DNA from: Acinetobacter geminorum
GTDB lineage: Bacteria > Pseudomonadota > Gammaproteobacteria > Pseudomonadales > Moraxellaceae
Reading direction: 5' to 3'
NCBI RefSeq assembly: GCF_013009345.1
Contig: NZ_JABELE010000007.1
Location: forward strand, 114,615-178,614
Length of the DNA: 64,000 bases
Below are positions 43,398 to 52,896 of the stretch, piece after piece (the first letter of the stretch is position 1; each line of letters begins with the position of its first letter). The notes below the pieces were generated by a model. The model was not told where the DNA came from, did not search any database, and saw only the letters and a program-made list of their open reading frames with translations. A program made the translations under genes and the position numbers.

Positions 43398-43563
43398 GCT
43401 TTGTATCAAAAGTTATTTTTACGGATTATAAGATTATTCAATTAACATAAAAATTAAACACATTACAAAACCGGAGCAAATGAAAGCCCTTAAATAACAA
43501 ATTTTGTGCTAATAATTTAAGTTAATTTCTCAAAAGTTACTCCGTTAATCGAAGAGGTGCAAA

Positions 43564-43740
43564 ATGTTAAAGTCAATTATAGTCTTAGGAACAGGTATTG
43601 CGATTGGGATGTGTATGTACAAGAAAAAGCAAAAGAACATTAAGAGTTTTAACAGAGATAACGATACTGATTCAGTGATTAGTAAAGACTCTGCTAAAGA
43701 CAAAGATGATGGTTCACTTGATAATGCAGTACACGTTTAG
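43564..43740 (+). CDS. 58-residue membrane-anchored peptide, unknown
   Basis: MLKSIIVLGTGIAIGMCMYK and 38 more residues: one hydrophobic helix (3-18) with a GxG-rich face, then a lysine cluster KKKQKNIK and an acidic tail (DNDTDS, KDKDDGS). Ribosome site GAAGAGG is six bases before the ATG, so translation is likely. No family recognised. It resembles in layout the small protein at 5651 but not in sequence. Confidence 0.55.
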   Translation: MLKSIIVLGTGIAIGMCMYKKKQKNIKSFNRDNDTDSVISKDSAKDKDDGSLDNAVHV

Positions 43741-43983
43741 ATCTAAATAAAATTAGGGTTCAGGCCATGAACCCTTTTACTTTTATTAAGAATAAAAGCC
43801 ATAATTATTTTGAATTAAATTAGCTTAGAGATAATATTTAAATTAAATAATCACTCAACTATTCATTTAATTATTACAAAAGTATGATTAAAACAAAAAA
43901 AACACTTTGATTGTTAAAATTTACATAATGTATCAGTCGAGCCTTTATTATTATCGATACGAATAATAAAAAAGGAGACTAAT

Positions 43984-44208
43984 ATGTCAAAACGCCATAT
44001 TTTAAAAGAAGTGAATGCTAAAAGTATGTGTGGTATGGAAATCGTTGTTGAACAAATTTATGAAAAAAACTTTGTTGATGCTGCAGTAGAGCAGAATTGG
44101 TTACCACTTTCTAAAATTGTGATTTCAGATAAGGTCATTAATTTAGATCAGGATAATAGCTTTGCTCATCCAAGAACAGGCAAAGTCTTTAAAGTCCTTA
44201 ATTCCTAA
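43984..44208 (+). CDS. Small hypothetical protein
   Basis: 74 residues, soluble, no signal. MSKRHILKEVNAKSMCGMEI to FAHPRTGKVFKVLNS. A strong AAAAAGGAG site seven bases before ATG 43984 makes expression likely. The protein has two short beta-rich halves and no known motif. Monocistronic with AT-rich flanks. Confidence 0.6.
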   Translation: MSKRHILKEVNAKSMCGMEIVVEQIYEKNFVDAAVEQNWLPLSKIVISDKVINLDQDNSFAHPRTGKVFKVLNS

Positions 44209-44409
44209 TGGTTCGTAGCCAGCAAGTAAGCTTTTATATATCTAAGTGATGGAGGCGAAATATAGATATATTTCGCTTCAATGCATTAACTGAAAGCTAA
44301 TTTTCTGACATACATGATTTAATTGAGAGAAATTGCATTTCTTAACTCGTGATTAGTCTTCGAATAGGTTAATTTATTTATGAAGTTTTTAACTATGTAC
44401 TGATTTTTT

Positions 44410-44997
44410 ATGTTAATTGAGATAGAAACTCATCCACTTGAACCATTTTTACCCCCAAATGCCCGTTTATTAATGTTGGGTAGTTTTCCACCACCGCGTA
44501 ATAAATGGAAGATGGATTTTTTCTATCCAAATTTCCAAAATGACATGTGGCGTATTTTTGGTTTGATCTTTTTCCAAGATAAAAACTATTTTTTAAGCGA
44601 AAACCAAAAAAATTTTAATGAAGAACGTATTCGAAGCTTCTTAATTGAAACTGGTATTGCAATCTTTGACACGGCTTATCAAATTAAGCGATTGAAGGGG
44701 AATGCCGCAGATAAATTTCTTGAAATAGTAACACCGACAGATCTTGCTACTTTGCTACAGCAGATACCACTTTGTCAGACCATTATGACCACTGGCGATA
44801 AAGCGACTGACACTTTAATTTCAGTTTTACCAGAACACACCGAAAAACCTCTTATAGGAACTTCTACGTCTACTTACTTTGCTGAACGAAATATTGATTT
44901 ATACCGTCTACCATCTTCTTCTAGAGCCTATCCATTAGCGCTAGAAAAGAAAGCAGAGGCTTATCAAAAATTCTTTAAAGAGATTGGTATTCTATAA
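44410..44997 (+). CDS. Uracil-DNA-glycosylase superfamily protein (Mug/SMUG2-like)
   Basis: 195 residues. Motif 1 region LLMLGSFPPPRNKWKMDFFYP resembles the GxFPG catalytic loop of the Mug/SMUG2 branch. FQNDMWRIFG follows, and motif 2 is LPSSSRAYPLALEKKAEAY in place of the HPS-type loop. It likely excises uracil or deaminated bases from DNA, or is an uncharacterised relative. The usual catalytic Asp/Asn of motif 1 is not evident, so activity is uncertain. Single gene, convergent with the phospholipase-D gene. Confidence 0.7.
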   Translation: MLIEIETHPLEPFLPPNARLLMLGSFPPPRNKWKMDFFYPNFQNDMWRIFGLIFFQDKNYFLSENQKNFNEERIRSFLIETGIAIFDTAYQIKRLKGNAADKFLEIVTPTDLATLLQQIPLCQTIMTTGDKATDTLISVLPEHTEKPLIGTSTSTYFAERNIDLYRLPSSSRAYPLALEKKAEAYQKFFKEIGIL

Positions 44998-45014
44998 ATA
45001 AAACCAAATTACTC

Positions 45015-46580
45015 TCACATCATCCATTCAACCGGCAAATATGAAACTGCCTTAATCATGGTACGTTGGAAAAGACTCGTATCTGGGTCTTTTTCGTATT
45101 CAACCACTTTTCCATTAGATTGATAGTCTAACCAAACAATTTGGCCTTCACTATTTAACTTAAGTTGATAGGCGACTTGAGGTAAATGTTGATCAAGCAT
45201 GACTGAAATTTGAGCTTGTAATTGACTCGACTCAATAACAAGACCGACCTCAGTATTTAAGTAAGTTGAACGTGGATCGAAGTTAAACGAACCAATAAAC
45301 ACTTTTCCGTCTACATCAAAAAATTTGGCATGCAAGCTCGATTTATTTTTACCTTTTGCAGGGATTACACTTCCAGTCACCACTTCATACCATGTTCTGC
45401 GTCTGCGTTCTAAAAATGGCTTAAACTCAAATAGTTCCACTCCGCTTTTAAGCATTTCAACTCGATATTGACTATAAAAAGCATGCACAATTGCCACGTC
45501 ATTTGCAGCAAAAGAATTGGTTAAAACTCTGACTTTAACACCTTGTACCTTGAGTTGTTTTAAGTAGTAAGTGCCTTGTTGTGTAGGAACAAAATAAGCT
45601 GAAGCCAATTCGATATGCTGCTTTGGTTCCCCCATAATCTTCATGACTTGGCCATAGAGCATCTCTTCTTTGGAGGCTAGCCCTAATATTTTTTTAGGCG
45701 AATCTGCAACAAAGTGCGCTTTTGACCACTGGATTGGATAGTGCTCTAAAAGTTCTTTTAAATAGCTTTGAGCATCGTAAAGCTTATCTTCGGTTTGAGT
45801 ATGATTTTCACTTTCATGAATTAAATCATGGTAGTGCTGCCGTAATGATTGTAAGTGATGTATGGCACATGTACCCACTAGCTCAGTAGCATTTTGGCTT
45901 AAATCACTTTGCCAAAAATCATTAAAGACGGACTGTGCATGTTGTACAGTATGTCCATAAAATAAAATATCTAAATCTGTAAACTGAAACTTACTACTTG
46001 CGTCAAAATATTCACTACTAATATTTCGACCACCCGTTACGGCAATCACACCATCTGCAATAATTAATTTATTATGCATGCGATGGTTCACTTTCTTGAA
46101 CCGGAAAATATAGTCTAAAATTCTTAAATATCTAAACTTGTAGGGATTGAATAATCGAATTTCAAAGTTAGGATGGTGTAGAAGGCTTCTTAGAACACCA
46201 TCAAGTTTTACTCCATTCTGATCGTCAATGAGTAACCGAACTTTTACACCACGATCTGCCGCCGTTAGTAACTCGTGCAGCATTAAGTTTCCAACAAAAT
46301 CATTTGTCCAAATATAATATTGTAAATCGATTTTTTCTTTTGCATTTCTAATGAGATACATACGAGAAGCTATACTGATAAAGGCATCATCTAATGCCAC
46401 AAAAGCAGTCAGTCCTTGTTCTGTTTTTTTTGTAGCTTGCTCATCATTTAACCAATTAAAGCTATTCGTCACTGTATCATTCTCATCAGGGTCGTATGTA
46501 CCTTTATACGATGGTGTATTTTTAAAGCCCCAAGCATCTAATGCCATACTACTGTAATGCTGATATAGTTGATTAATCAT
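45015..46580 (-). CDS. Phospholipase D / cardiolipin-synthase-like protein
   Basis: 521 residues with two HKD motifs: HNKLIIADGVIAVTGGRNIS (~residue 170) and HAKFFDVDGKVFIGSFNFDP (~405), the paired catalytic His-Lys-Asp sets that form one active site. Early segment IDLQYYIWTNDFVGNLMLHEL is usual for bacterial PLD. It hydrolyses or exchanges phospholipid head groups. Acinetobacter carries several such genes, linked to host interaction. No convincing signal peptide or N-terminal membrane helix in this frame, so its location is unclear. Confidence 0.85.
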   Translation of the reverse strand: MINQLYQHYSSMALDAWGFKNTPSYKGTYDPDENDTVTNSFNWLNDEQATKKTEQGLTAFVALDDAFISIASRMYLIRNAKEKIDLQYYIWTNDFVGNLMLHELLTAADRGVKVRLLIDDQNGVKLDGVLRSLLHHPNFEIRLFNPYKFRYLRILDYIFRFKKVNHRMHNKLIIADGVIAVTGGRNISSEYFDASSKFQFTDLDILFYGHTVQHAQSVFNDFWQSDLSQNATELVGTCAIHHLQSLRQHYHDLIHESENHTQTEDKLYDAQSYLKELLEHYPIQWSKAHFVADSPKKILGLASKEEMLYGQVMKIMGEPKQHIELASAYFVPTQQGTYYLKQLKVQGVKVRVLTNSFAANDVAIVHAFYSQYRVEMLKSGVELFEFKPFLERRRRTWYEVVTGSVIPAKGKNKSSLHAKFFDVDGKVFIGSFNFDPRSTYLNTEVGLVIESSQLQAQISVMLDQHLPQVAYQLKLNSEGQIVWLDYQSNGKVVEYEKDPDTSLFQRTMIKAVSYLPVEWMM

Positions 46581-46814
46581 GTAAGCTTTGAAGTCGCATC
46601 CAAGATAAACACATCACAGCATTTTTATATTCAATTTATATGTCAAAATTTATATTAAACTCTACAAATACTATCAGCCGAGCCTCAACGCTAGCAATTC
46701 CATAATATTTATAGGAGGTTCTAAGAAAACATATCCATTTAAAAATATAAAGTTAAATTTAACCATTTTAAACCTAATGCTATATTTAATATTATTTTTC
46801 TAAGGATGCTTGAG

Positions 46815-47240
46815 ATGAGTCACGTGGGTTCTTGTCTATGCAATGAAGTTAAATTTTCAATTACTAATAAAATAAACACAGTCTATCACTGCCACTGTAG
46901 TCTTTGCCGTAAACAAACCGGAACCGGGGCAAATGCAGCAACATTAGTAAGCAAAGATAAATTTGAGTGGTTGTCAGGTTTAGAACTTGTCCGCACTTAT
47001 AAAAAAGAAACAGGCTTCACATCTTCATTTTGCAGCCAATGTGGATCACCAGTGCCTAACTTAGTAGGTAACACTCAGTTTATGTGGATCCCTTTAGGTC
47101 TTTTAGATCAAGAGCTTACCGTATTAAAAAAACTTAACTTTTGCATTGTTTCAAAGTCAAATTGGGCCAATACAATTGCGGCTAATGAATCTTATAATCA
47201 ACTTCCAACTTTGGATGAACTAAAAATATTTTTTGGTTAA
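46815..47240 (+). CDS. GFA-like (Mss4-fold) zinc protein
   Basis: 141 residues of the glutathione-dependent formaldehyde-activating (GFA) family. Zinc ligands in GSCLCNEV, YHCHCSLCRK and SFCSQCGSPVPN. ATG 46815 (MSHVGS) is preferred over 46806, because AAGG lies nine bases before the former and touches the latter. Family members are mostly of unknown substrate. The nearby frmA gene (5 kb away) handles formaldehyde adducts, but there is no operon link. Confidence 0.8.
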   Translation: MSHVGSCLCNEVKFSITNKINTVYHCHCSLCRKQTGTGANAATLVSKDKFEWLSGLELVRTYKKETGFTSSFCSQCGSPVPNLVGNTQFMWIPLGLLDQELTVLKKLNFCIVSKSNWANTIAANESYNQLPTLDELKIFFG

Positions 47241-47433
47241 TGTAGTTTTCATCTACAAAATGAGACTTAGTTTGCATTATTTTGATTTTTTTCGGGTGGT
47301 TATGCTTGCAGCTTTCACAAAAACACATTAATTACAATTGGCACTACAACAATTACATTAGCAAACATGATATCTATCATACTTCCTTAATAGGCTGAGT
47401 GAGTAGTTTAACGATAAAAGGGAGAAAATAGAG

Positions 47434-47889
47434 ATGCCACAATATTTAATCATCGCTGAGAATGTGTATAAAAAAATTGAGGACAAAAATTTATTTTCAG
47501 AAAGCTCAGCAGAGAACTTAAATCATTTAGTTGGTGCAATCCGTAACGAAATTAAAGGAACCAAGTTTGAACTTAAATATAATTTTATAGATTTTGAAGA
47601 ATGCTTAACCAAACCATTAGAGGAATGTGCCATAAAGTTAGACATGAGCCTGATGCCAAAATATAAAAATAAAGATGAATATATTCTTTGGCTTGCGGGT
47701 TTTATTGAAAGAATCACAACAGGAGGTGAGGTGAAACTTCCCCCAATCTCAAAATTTATTCCTCCAGATTTTAAGTTTACTTATGAAGAACCCCTCAAAG
47801 TATCATCTTCTACAGGGGATGATGGAGAGATGATCATTAATTATTTCAAGTCAGATGCTTTTACTAAAATTATAAAAGAAGAAAAGTAA
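47434..47889 (+). CDS. Hypothetical protein with a truncated tandem paralogue
   Basis: 151 residues, soluble, Lys/Glu-rich. No family recognised. A block KLDMSLMPKYKNKDEYILWL is repeated nearly intact in the frame 110 bases downstream (RLDMSLIPKHKSEDDFILWL), showing a local duplication. Small tandem, diverging genes of this sort are common among immunity-type proteins, but no toxin gene is seen. Ribosome site AAAAGGGAG fixes ATG 47434. Confidence 0.65.
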   Translation: MPQYLIIAENVYKKIEDKNLFSESSAENLNHLVGAIRNEIKGTKFELKYNFIDFEECLTKPLEECAIKLDMSLMPKYKNKDEYILWLAGFIERITTGGEVKLPPISKFIPPDFKFTYEEPLKVSSSTGDDGEMIINYFKSDAFTKIIKEEK

Positions 47890-47953
47890 GTATATAAAAA
47901 ATATAGAAGTGATCATCCACTACACTTCTATATCTCGCTGTAAATTCAGCATC

Positions 47954-47977
47954 CGCCTACTGGGGCGGTTTTTTTTA
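47954..47977 (+). terminator. Rho-independent terminator
   Basis: CCGCC-TACTGG-GGCGG followed by eight T, between the hypothetical gene and its truncated copy. Confidence 0.88.
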
Positions 47978-47996
47978 AAACTTAAATAACCTCCTT

Positions 47997-48209
47997 ATGG
48001 AAATCAAAAAAGCTATTGCAGGTACTGAGCTAAAGTTTTTATATAACTTTGTCAACTTCGAAGGTTCTATTGTTAGTATAAAAAATAAACTACCTATTAG
48101 ATTAGATATGAGCTTGATTCCGAAGCATAAAAGCGAAGATGATTTTATCTTATGGCTGGCAGACTTTATTGATCGCATCACTATAGATACAAGCAAAGGT
48201 ATTCATTAA
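47997..48209 (+). pseudogene. 5'-truncated paralogue of the 47434 gene
   Basis: 70-residue frame aligning with residues ~36-95 of the upstream protein (IKGTKFELKYNFIDFEE versus IAGTELKFLYNFVNFEG), then ending early. The N-terminal ~35 and C-terminal ~55 residues are missing, a terminator stands directly before it, and there is no clear promoter. Likely a duplication remnant, though a short translated product is possible. Confidence 0.6.
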
Positions 48210-48294
48210 AGAAAGCTTATGCTCAGGCAAAAGTATTTGAGAACAATCATATTTAAACTTATTTTCAATCACCAAATCGTAATAGATAAAGCAT

Positions 48295-49452
48295 CTAAGG
48301 TTCTTGTCTAGTGGCTGAATTCATATCATGCCGAACTCTGCTTATATTTTCATAAATGACTTTACGCATTCTATTTACTGCGCCTAATGGCTTATGCTCA
48401 GGTAAAGCATGCCACGGTGTAAAAGATAAATTTTCGCAGAAGTTGTTTTGTTCTGGTGTATCAAAGTCTTGCTTTGGTATGTGAATAGTCGCCACTTGAT
48501 AAAAAGGAGCTTTATTTTCATCCCATTCTGTCATTGCATCTTCTACCAACATTTGACTTGAAATACGTGGCTGAATAAGAAACTCCATACAGGCATCGGT
48601 ATTTTGCAAAGTATTCTTTAAAGCTTCTCTTAAGAAATCATGACTAGGATTTTTAGGTAGATTATTTGGCTGCATTGAACAAGCACGAACTGAATATTTA
48701 ACCGCTTTTCGGTCATTACCTAGCCCTAACTGATAGGGAACCATAGACCAGTAACGCGCATAGAGTGGGTTTGCGATTTGTGAATTACGTGCTCCGAGTG
48801 CATTCACAGTTCCTTTAATACCTAATGCAAATGGAATATGAAATTTTCTGATCATATTATGGCTATTCACATCATTCATAAAAGAAAGATATCGTTTAGC
48901 ATCATTCGCAAAAAAGACCGGATGATTAATCATAATAAAATCTTGCGTGGTTGCTTGTTTTTCACTTTCTAAAATTTTCTGTCCTGATACACCTAAAATT
49001 TTTATTGCTATTCCGCGTGCATCTTTGTCTATGTCGGCACTAGAGGCGTCATTAGAAGCATTTGAAAAGCGAATCCATGCTTGATAATTTTGATCTGGAA
49101 TAAACATTCCTTTAGCAAACTGAGCTGGCATATTTTTTAAAACATGAAATTCAGCACGAACGCACCCATGTGCTTTAGGGTGAGCGTCACGCAAAGCATT
49201 TCCAGCCGTATATTGTTCACGAATTGACTTTTCAATAACTTGAGATATGTTATGGGCTATTGCTTCTTCATTAGGCTGTAATTTTTCTCCTAATGCTGGG
49301 TCGATCTGCGTATAAGAGATACTTTCTGAAGAATTCTTTACCAGTGGCGTTGTTTGGGAATATAAAGTTTCACTACAACCTGATAATACAAATGCAAGAG
49401 GAGTAAATAAAAACAAACCCTTAAAATTTATAGGCTGCATGAAATTTTCCAT
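48295..49452 (-). CDS. Catalase-like (SrpA-type) lipoprotein
   Basis: 385 residues. Lipoprotein signal with lipobox LSGC (Cys26). The catalase-like heme fold is marked by KAHGCVRAEF (His95 matching the distal catalytic His), WIRFSNASND, DFIMINHPVFFANDAKRYL and the proximal region NPLYARYWSMVPYQLG (heme-ligating Tyr). True catalases are ~480-750 residues, so this is the minimal form, sometimes peroxidase rather than catalase. It would sit on the periplasmic face of a membrane and protect against peroxides. Single gene. Confidence 0.85.
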   Translation of the reverse strand: MENFMQPINFKGLFLFTPLAFVLSGCSETLYSQTTPLVKNSSESISYTQIDPALGEKLQPNEEAIAHNISQVIEKSIREQYTAGNALRDAHPKAHGCVRAEFHVLKNMPAQFAKGMFIPDQNYQAWIRFSNASNDASSADIDKDARGIAIKILGVSGQKILESEKQATTQDFIMINHPVFFANDAKRYLSFMNDVNSHNMIRKFHIPFALGIKGTVNALGARNSQIANPLYARYWSMVPYQLGLGNDRKAVKYSVRACSMQPNNLPKNPSHDFLREALKNTLQNTDACMEFLIQPRISSQMLVEDAMTEWDENKAPFYQVATIHIPKQDFDTPEQNNFCENLSFTPWHALPEHKPLGAVNRMRKVIYENISRVRHDMNSATRQEP

Positions 49453-49632
49453 TTATTATCTCCTTAGTACAAAAATATTTTAGAATAATATTAAGTATCC
49501 TGTGTAAATTTATTTTGGCCTTTATAAAAAATAAACTGTAAATAATTTAAATGTCATTGTTACTTATCTGAACAATAAAATAAAAATTATTATTTAATAT
49601 AAAACCTCTTAATACATTAAGAGAATGACGTC

Positions 49633-51504
49633 ATGATAACTAATCGACAAAATGTGCAAAATAATACTAACACATCACTTCATCCAATCACTCAAAATAC
49701 ACTTATTGATCGGTTTAGTCCTATTTATTGGAGAATAGACGGTCCACAAACAATGTCTTTTGCTATTACCAATTATGGAAATGGATTTGAAGCATCTTTT
49801 AGATCACGCATGACAACGGATTTGGCAGGAATTACTTGGGATTCTTATGATTCTAAAGATCATAAATTTTTAGCGTATGAAACCAAGTATAGCTATACAG
49901 GTATGGTATGGGACTTTGATATTGAACTGTCTCCCTCTATGCCTGTTTTAAATAATGGGGCACTAACCCCAACTTTAACGGTTTACTATAACGACAATGG
50001 CGTAGATAAAATTGCATATATTGTTCTATTTAATTACGCAAATAATCCTTCATCACGAACGGCACATATTCATATTAACTGGGATACAGTAAAAGCAGGC
50101 TTCTCTGCTACAGATAGCTTTCCAGTTACCAATATTCAGCGAATTTCATTTTCAGCTTTTACAAGCAGCTATAACGCACACTCATCATTGCCTCTCAGTC
50201 AAGCAGAAGATGGCTATATTCGTATTACCAATTCAGTTGTAACAGGGGCAAATGCCAAGTTAAATCTAAGCCAAGTTGTAGTACCACAGCATAATTATGG
50301 CATCTGTACAAGCTATGATGACCACTATGATTTAAATCCTCAGCGCTTAGTCAACAATATGGTGACTTTGGGATATAAAGATTTGGTCAATCACTATTGT
50401 GGAATGTCGCACTATCCTGAAATGACGTGGAAAAGCGATATTAATAAATGGCAAATACCAGATACATTGGTGACAGGCGAGACGGTTGTTAATTCATGTA
50501 CTCGTAAATGGCATGAAAAATATGCCCAAGCTTTGCATAATGCCAGTATGCAACCTATCTTTGGGGTCAGCTTTGAAATGTATTCCTTGGGAGCTAATGA
50601 ATATTGGGCACAGCGTGACTGGAACAGTAATTTAGGTAAAACAGGCTATCAACCACCGAGCTATTTTTTTAGTTTAAGTCATCAAAATGCTTTGGCATAT
50701 CTACATAAAGTCTTTATTGAGTTTGCAGATGCAATGGTCGTAGGGGGATGTGATGTAAACATGCAAATTGGTGAACCTTGGTGGTGGTATAACACTGACA
50801 CCAATCTACCTTGTGTGTATGACTACCCAACAAAATTGGCTTTTAATGCAGATACAGGTTTATATGCACCAGATTTGGGTACAATTTATGAAGCAATGAA
50901 TAAAACAGGAACGCCATATGATGAGTTTAAAACATGGCTTAGAAATAAGTTAGGACAAACCTGTCAAAATATTCGTACCGTGATCAAAGCAAAATATTCT
51001 AGTGCTAAAGTTAGTCCTCTTATTTTCTTTCCTTCCATTCAATCTCCAATTCAGACATTAGCTACTTATATTAACTATCCAACCCAGCACTACTTATATC
51101 CTAATTTTGATTACATGATGACAGAAGCTTATGACTGGTTGCTAGAAGCTCGCTTAGACTTGGCACATCAGGCAGTTTCCCAAATTCCTATACAAGGGCT
51201 AGGCTATCCTGCCAATAAAGTCATTTATTTATCTGGTTTTGTTCCCGATGCCTCTATTGCCTATATTTATGGTTTTGATAAAACCAAGCCATATCGAACA
51301 CCGATCTGGCAACGAATTTTTGGTGACATGAAAAATAATGTTTCTCTTGGGTTGATGAAGCAATTTATCTGGGCCTATCCACAAGTTATGTTTGATTCGA
51401 TTACGATCGATACCACTCAAGCCCCAAATGGCTTCTTTGTTGAAAATACGCTTTATTCGCCAATTAGTGATAACACACCATATCCACCAGATATTTACCT
51501 ATAA
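49633..51504 (+). CDS. Orphan TIM-barrel, glycoside-hydrolase-like protein
   Basis: 623 residues with two parts. Residues ~30-215 are beta-sandwich-like (aromatic-rich IYWRIDGPQTMSFAITNYGNG). Residues ~220-600 look like a TIM barrel of the GH-A clan, with Glu381 in MQIGEPWWWY (acid/base position) and Glu498 in MMTEAYDW (nucleophile position). Similar architecture occurs in phage tail-sheath-type proteins. No signal peptide, no phage genes and no carbohydrate operon nearby, so target and location are unknown. A terminator follows. Not assigned to a family with certainty. Confidence 0.65.
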   Translation: MITNRQNVQNNTNTSLHPITQNTLIDRFSPIYWRIDGPQTMSFAITNYGNGFEASFRSRMTTDLAGITWDSYDSKDHKFLAYETKYSYTGMVWDFDIELSPSMPVLNNGALTPTLTVYYNDNGVDKIAYIVLFNYANNPSSRTAHIHINWDTVKAGFSATDSFPVTNIQRISFSAFTSSYNAHSSLPLSQAEDGYIRITNSVVTGANAKLNLSQVVVPQHNYGICTSYDDHYDLNPQRLVNNMVTLGYKDLVNHYCGMSHYPEMTWKSDINKWQIPDTLVTGETVVNSCTRKWHEKYAQALHNASMQPIFGVSFEMYSLGANEYWAQRDWNSNLGKTGYQPPSYFFSLSHQNALAYLHKVFIEFADAMVVGGCDVNMQIGEPWWWYNTDTNLPCVYDYPTKLAFNADTGLYAPDLGTIYEAMNKTGTPYDEFKTWLRNKLGQTCQNIRTVIKAKYSSAKVSPLIFFPSIQSPIQTLATYINYPTQHYLYPNFDYMMTEAYDWLLEARLDLAHQAVSQIPIQGLGYPANKVIYLSGFVPDASIAYIYGFDKTKPYRTPIWQRIFGDMKNNVSLGLMKQFIWAYPQVMFDSITIDTTQAPNGFFVENTLYSPISDNTPYPPDIYL

Positions 51505-51540
51505 GTAAACACAAACCATTTATAAGATAAGTGATTTGAT

Positions 51541-51573
51541 AGAAAACCTCTTCAAGTAAGAGGTTTTCTTCTT
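51541..51573 (+). terminator. Rho-independent terminator
   Basis: AGAAAACCTCTT (51541-51552) and AAGAGGTTTTCT (51558-51569), loop CAAGT, then T-rich. Confidence 0.88.
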
Positions 51574-51733
51574 TTTGAAACATAGGCTTGCTTAGACGTA
51601 CCTGACTGGCTATGCTGTGATGGATTGTCATGAAAGCCAATTTTAATTTAAGCAAAATTAAACTCTTGTATTAGCGTTACATAATCTATTTTGCTCGACT
51701 ATAAATACCGAATGATTTAAAGGAAACCCAAAG

Positions 51734-52843
51734 ATGAAATCTCGTGCAGCTGTCGCCTTTGCCCCAGGAAAACCTTTAGAAATTGTTGAAGTTGATGTTG
51801 CACCACCTCAAGCTGGTGAAGTTTTAATAAAAATTACCCATACAGGCGTATGTCATACAGATGCTTTTACATTATCTGGCGATGACCCAGAAGGTGTTTT
51901 TCCTGCCATCTTAGGTCATGAAGGCGCAGGTGTTGTGGTTGAAGTGGGTGAGGGCGTAACAAGCGTTCAACCGGGTGATCACGTAATTCCGCTTTATACA
52001 GCCGAATGTAAAGAATGCTTATTCTGTAAATCAGGTAAAACTAACTTATGTGTTGCGGTACGTGCTACTCAAGGTAAAGGTGTAATGCCAGATGGCACCA
52101 CACGTTTTTCATATAATGGCGAACCGATTTATCACTACATGGGGTGTTCAACCTTTAGTGAATATACGGTAGTTGCTGAAGTATCTTTAGCTAAAATCAA
52201 TCCTGAAGCGAATCACGAACAAGTTTGCTTACTAGGTTGTGGCGTAACTACAGGTATTGGTGCCGTACATAACACAGCTAAAGTACAAGAAGGTGATTCT
52301 GTTGCTGTATTTGGCCTAGGCGGTATTGGTTTGGCTGTTGTACAAGGTGCACGTCAAGCGAAAGCAGGGCGTATTATTGTCGTAGATACAAACCCAGATA
52401 AATTTGAACTAGCTAAACAGTTTGGCGCTACAGATTTCTTAAATCCAAAAGATTATGACCAACCAATTCAGCAAGTGATTGTAGAAATGACAGGCTGGGG
52501 CGTTGATCATTCATTTGAATGTATTGGTAACGTCAATGTTATGCGCTCGGCTCTAGAGTGCGCACATCGTGGTTGGGGGCAATCTGTTATTATTGGTGTA
52601 GCTGGTGCCGGTCAAGAAATCTCGACACGCCCATTCCAGTTGGTTACTGGCCGTAAATGGCTAGGAACAGCATTTGGTGGTGTAAAAGGCCGTTCACAAC
52701 TTCCTAAAATGGTTGAAGATGCCATGAAAGGTGAGATTCAACTTGAGCCTTTTGTAACGCACACTATGCCTTTACAAGACATTAATACCGCTTTTGATTT
52801 AATGCATGAAGGTAAATCAATTCGTACTGTCATTCATTTCTAA
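51734..52843 (+). CDS. frmA: S-(hydroxymethyl)glutathione dehydrogenase, class III alcohol dehydrogenase
   Basis: 369 residues. Oxidises S-hydroxymethylglutathione (formaldehyde adduct) with NAD, and also reduces S-nitrosoglutathione. Catalytic zinc ligands in GVCHTDAFTLSG, GHEGAGVVVEVG and GCGVTTGIGAVH. Structural zinc loop AECKECLFCKSGKTNLC. Coenzyme motif GLGGIGLA. Class III hallmarks such as RATQGKGVMPDGTTRF are present. AGGAAA site, single gene, terminator downstream shared with the next convergent gene. Confidence 0.94.
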   Translation: MKSRAAVAFAPGKPLEIVEVDVAPPQAGEVLIKITHTGVCHTDAFTLSGDDPEGVFPAILGHEGAGVVVEVGEGVTSVQPGDHVIPLYTAECKECLFCKSGKTNLCVAVRATQGKGVMPDGTTRFSYNGEPIYHYMGCSTFSEYTVVAEVSLAKINPEANHEQVCLLGCGVTTGIGAVHNTAKVQEGDSVAVFGLGGIGLAVVQGARQAKAGRIIVVDTNPDKFELAKQFGATDFLNPKDYDQPIQQVIVEMTGWGVDHSFECIGNVNVMRSALECAHRGWGQSVIIGVAGAGQEISTRPFQLVTGRKWLGTAFGGVKGRSQLPKMVEDAMKGEIQLEPFVTHTMPLQDINTAFDLMHEGKSIRTVIHF

Positions 52844-52850
52844 ATAAAAT

Positions 52851-52878
52851 AAAAAGGGCTGTGATTCAGCCCTTTTTT
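52851..52878. terminator. Bidirectional Rho-independent terminator
   Basis: AAAAAGGGCTG (52851-52861), loop TGATT, CAGCCCTTTTTT (52867-52878). Confidence 0.92.
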
Positions 52879-52896
52879 ACGATTTACAGTTTTATC

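Larger units (their letters stand above)
42987..43563. other. Intergenic region with two terminators, a CRP site and a candidate small RNA
   Basis: No protein gene supported. In order: pqq operon terminator (43158-43194), CRP/Vfr palindrome (43212-43227), sigma-70 promoter (43266-43294), and a second terminator (43364-43397). Confidence 0.6.
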
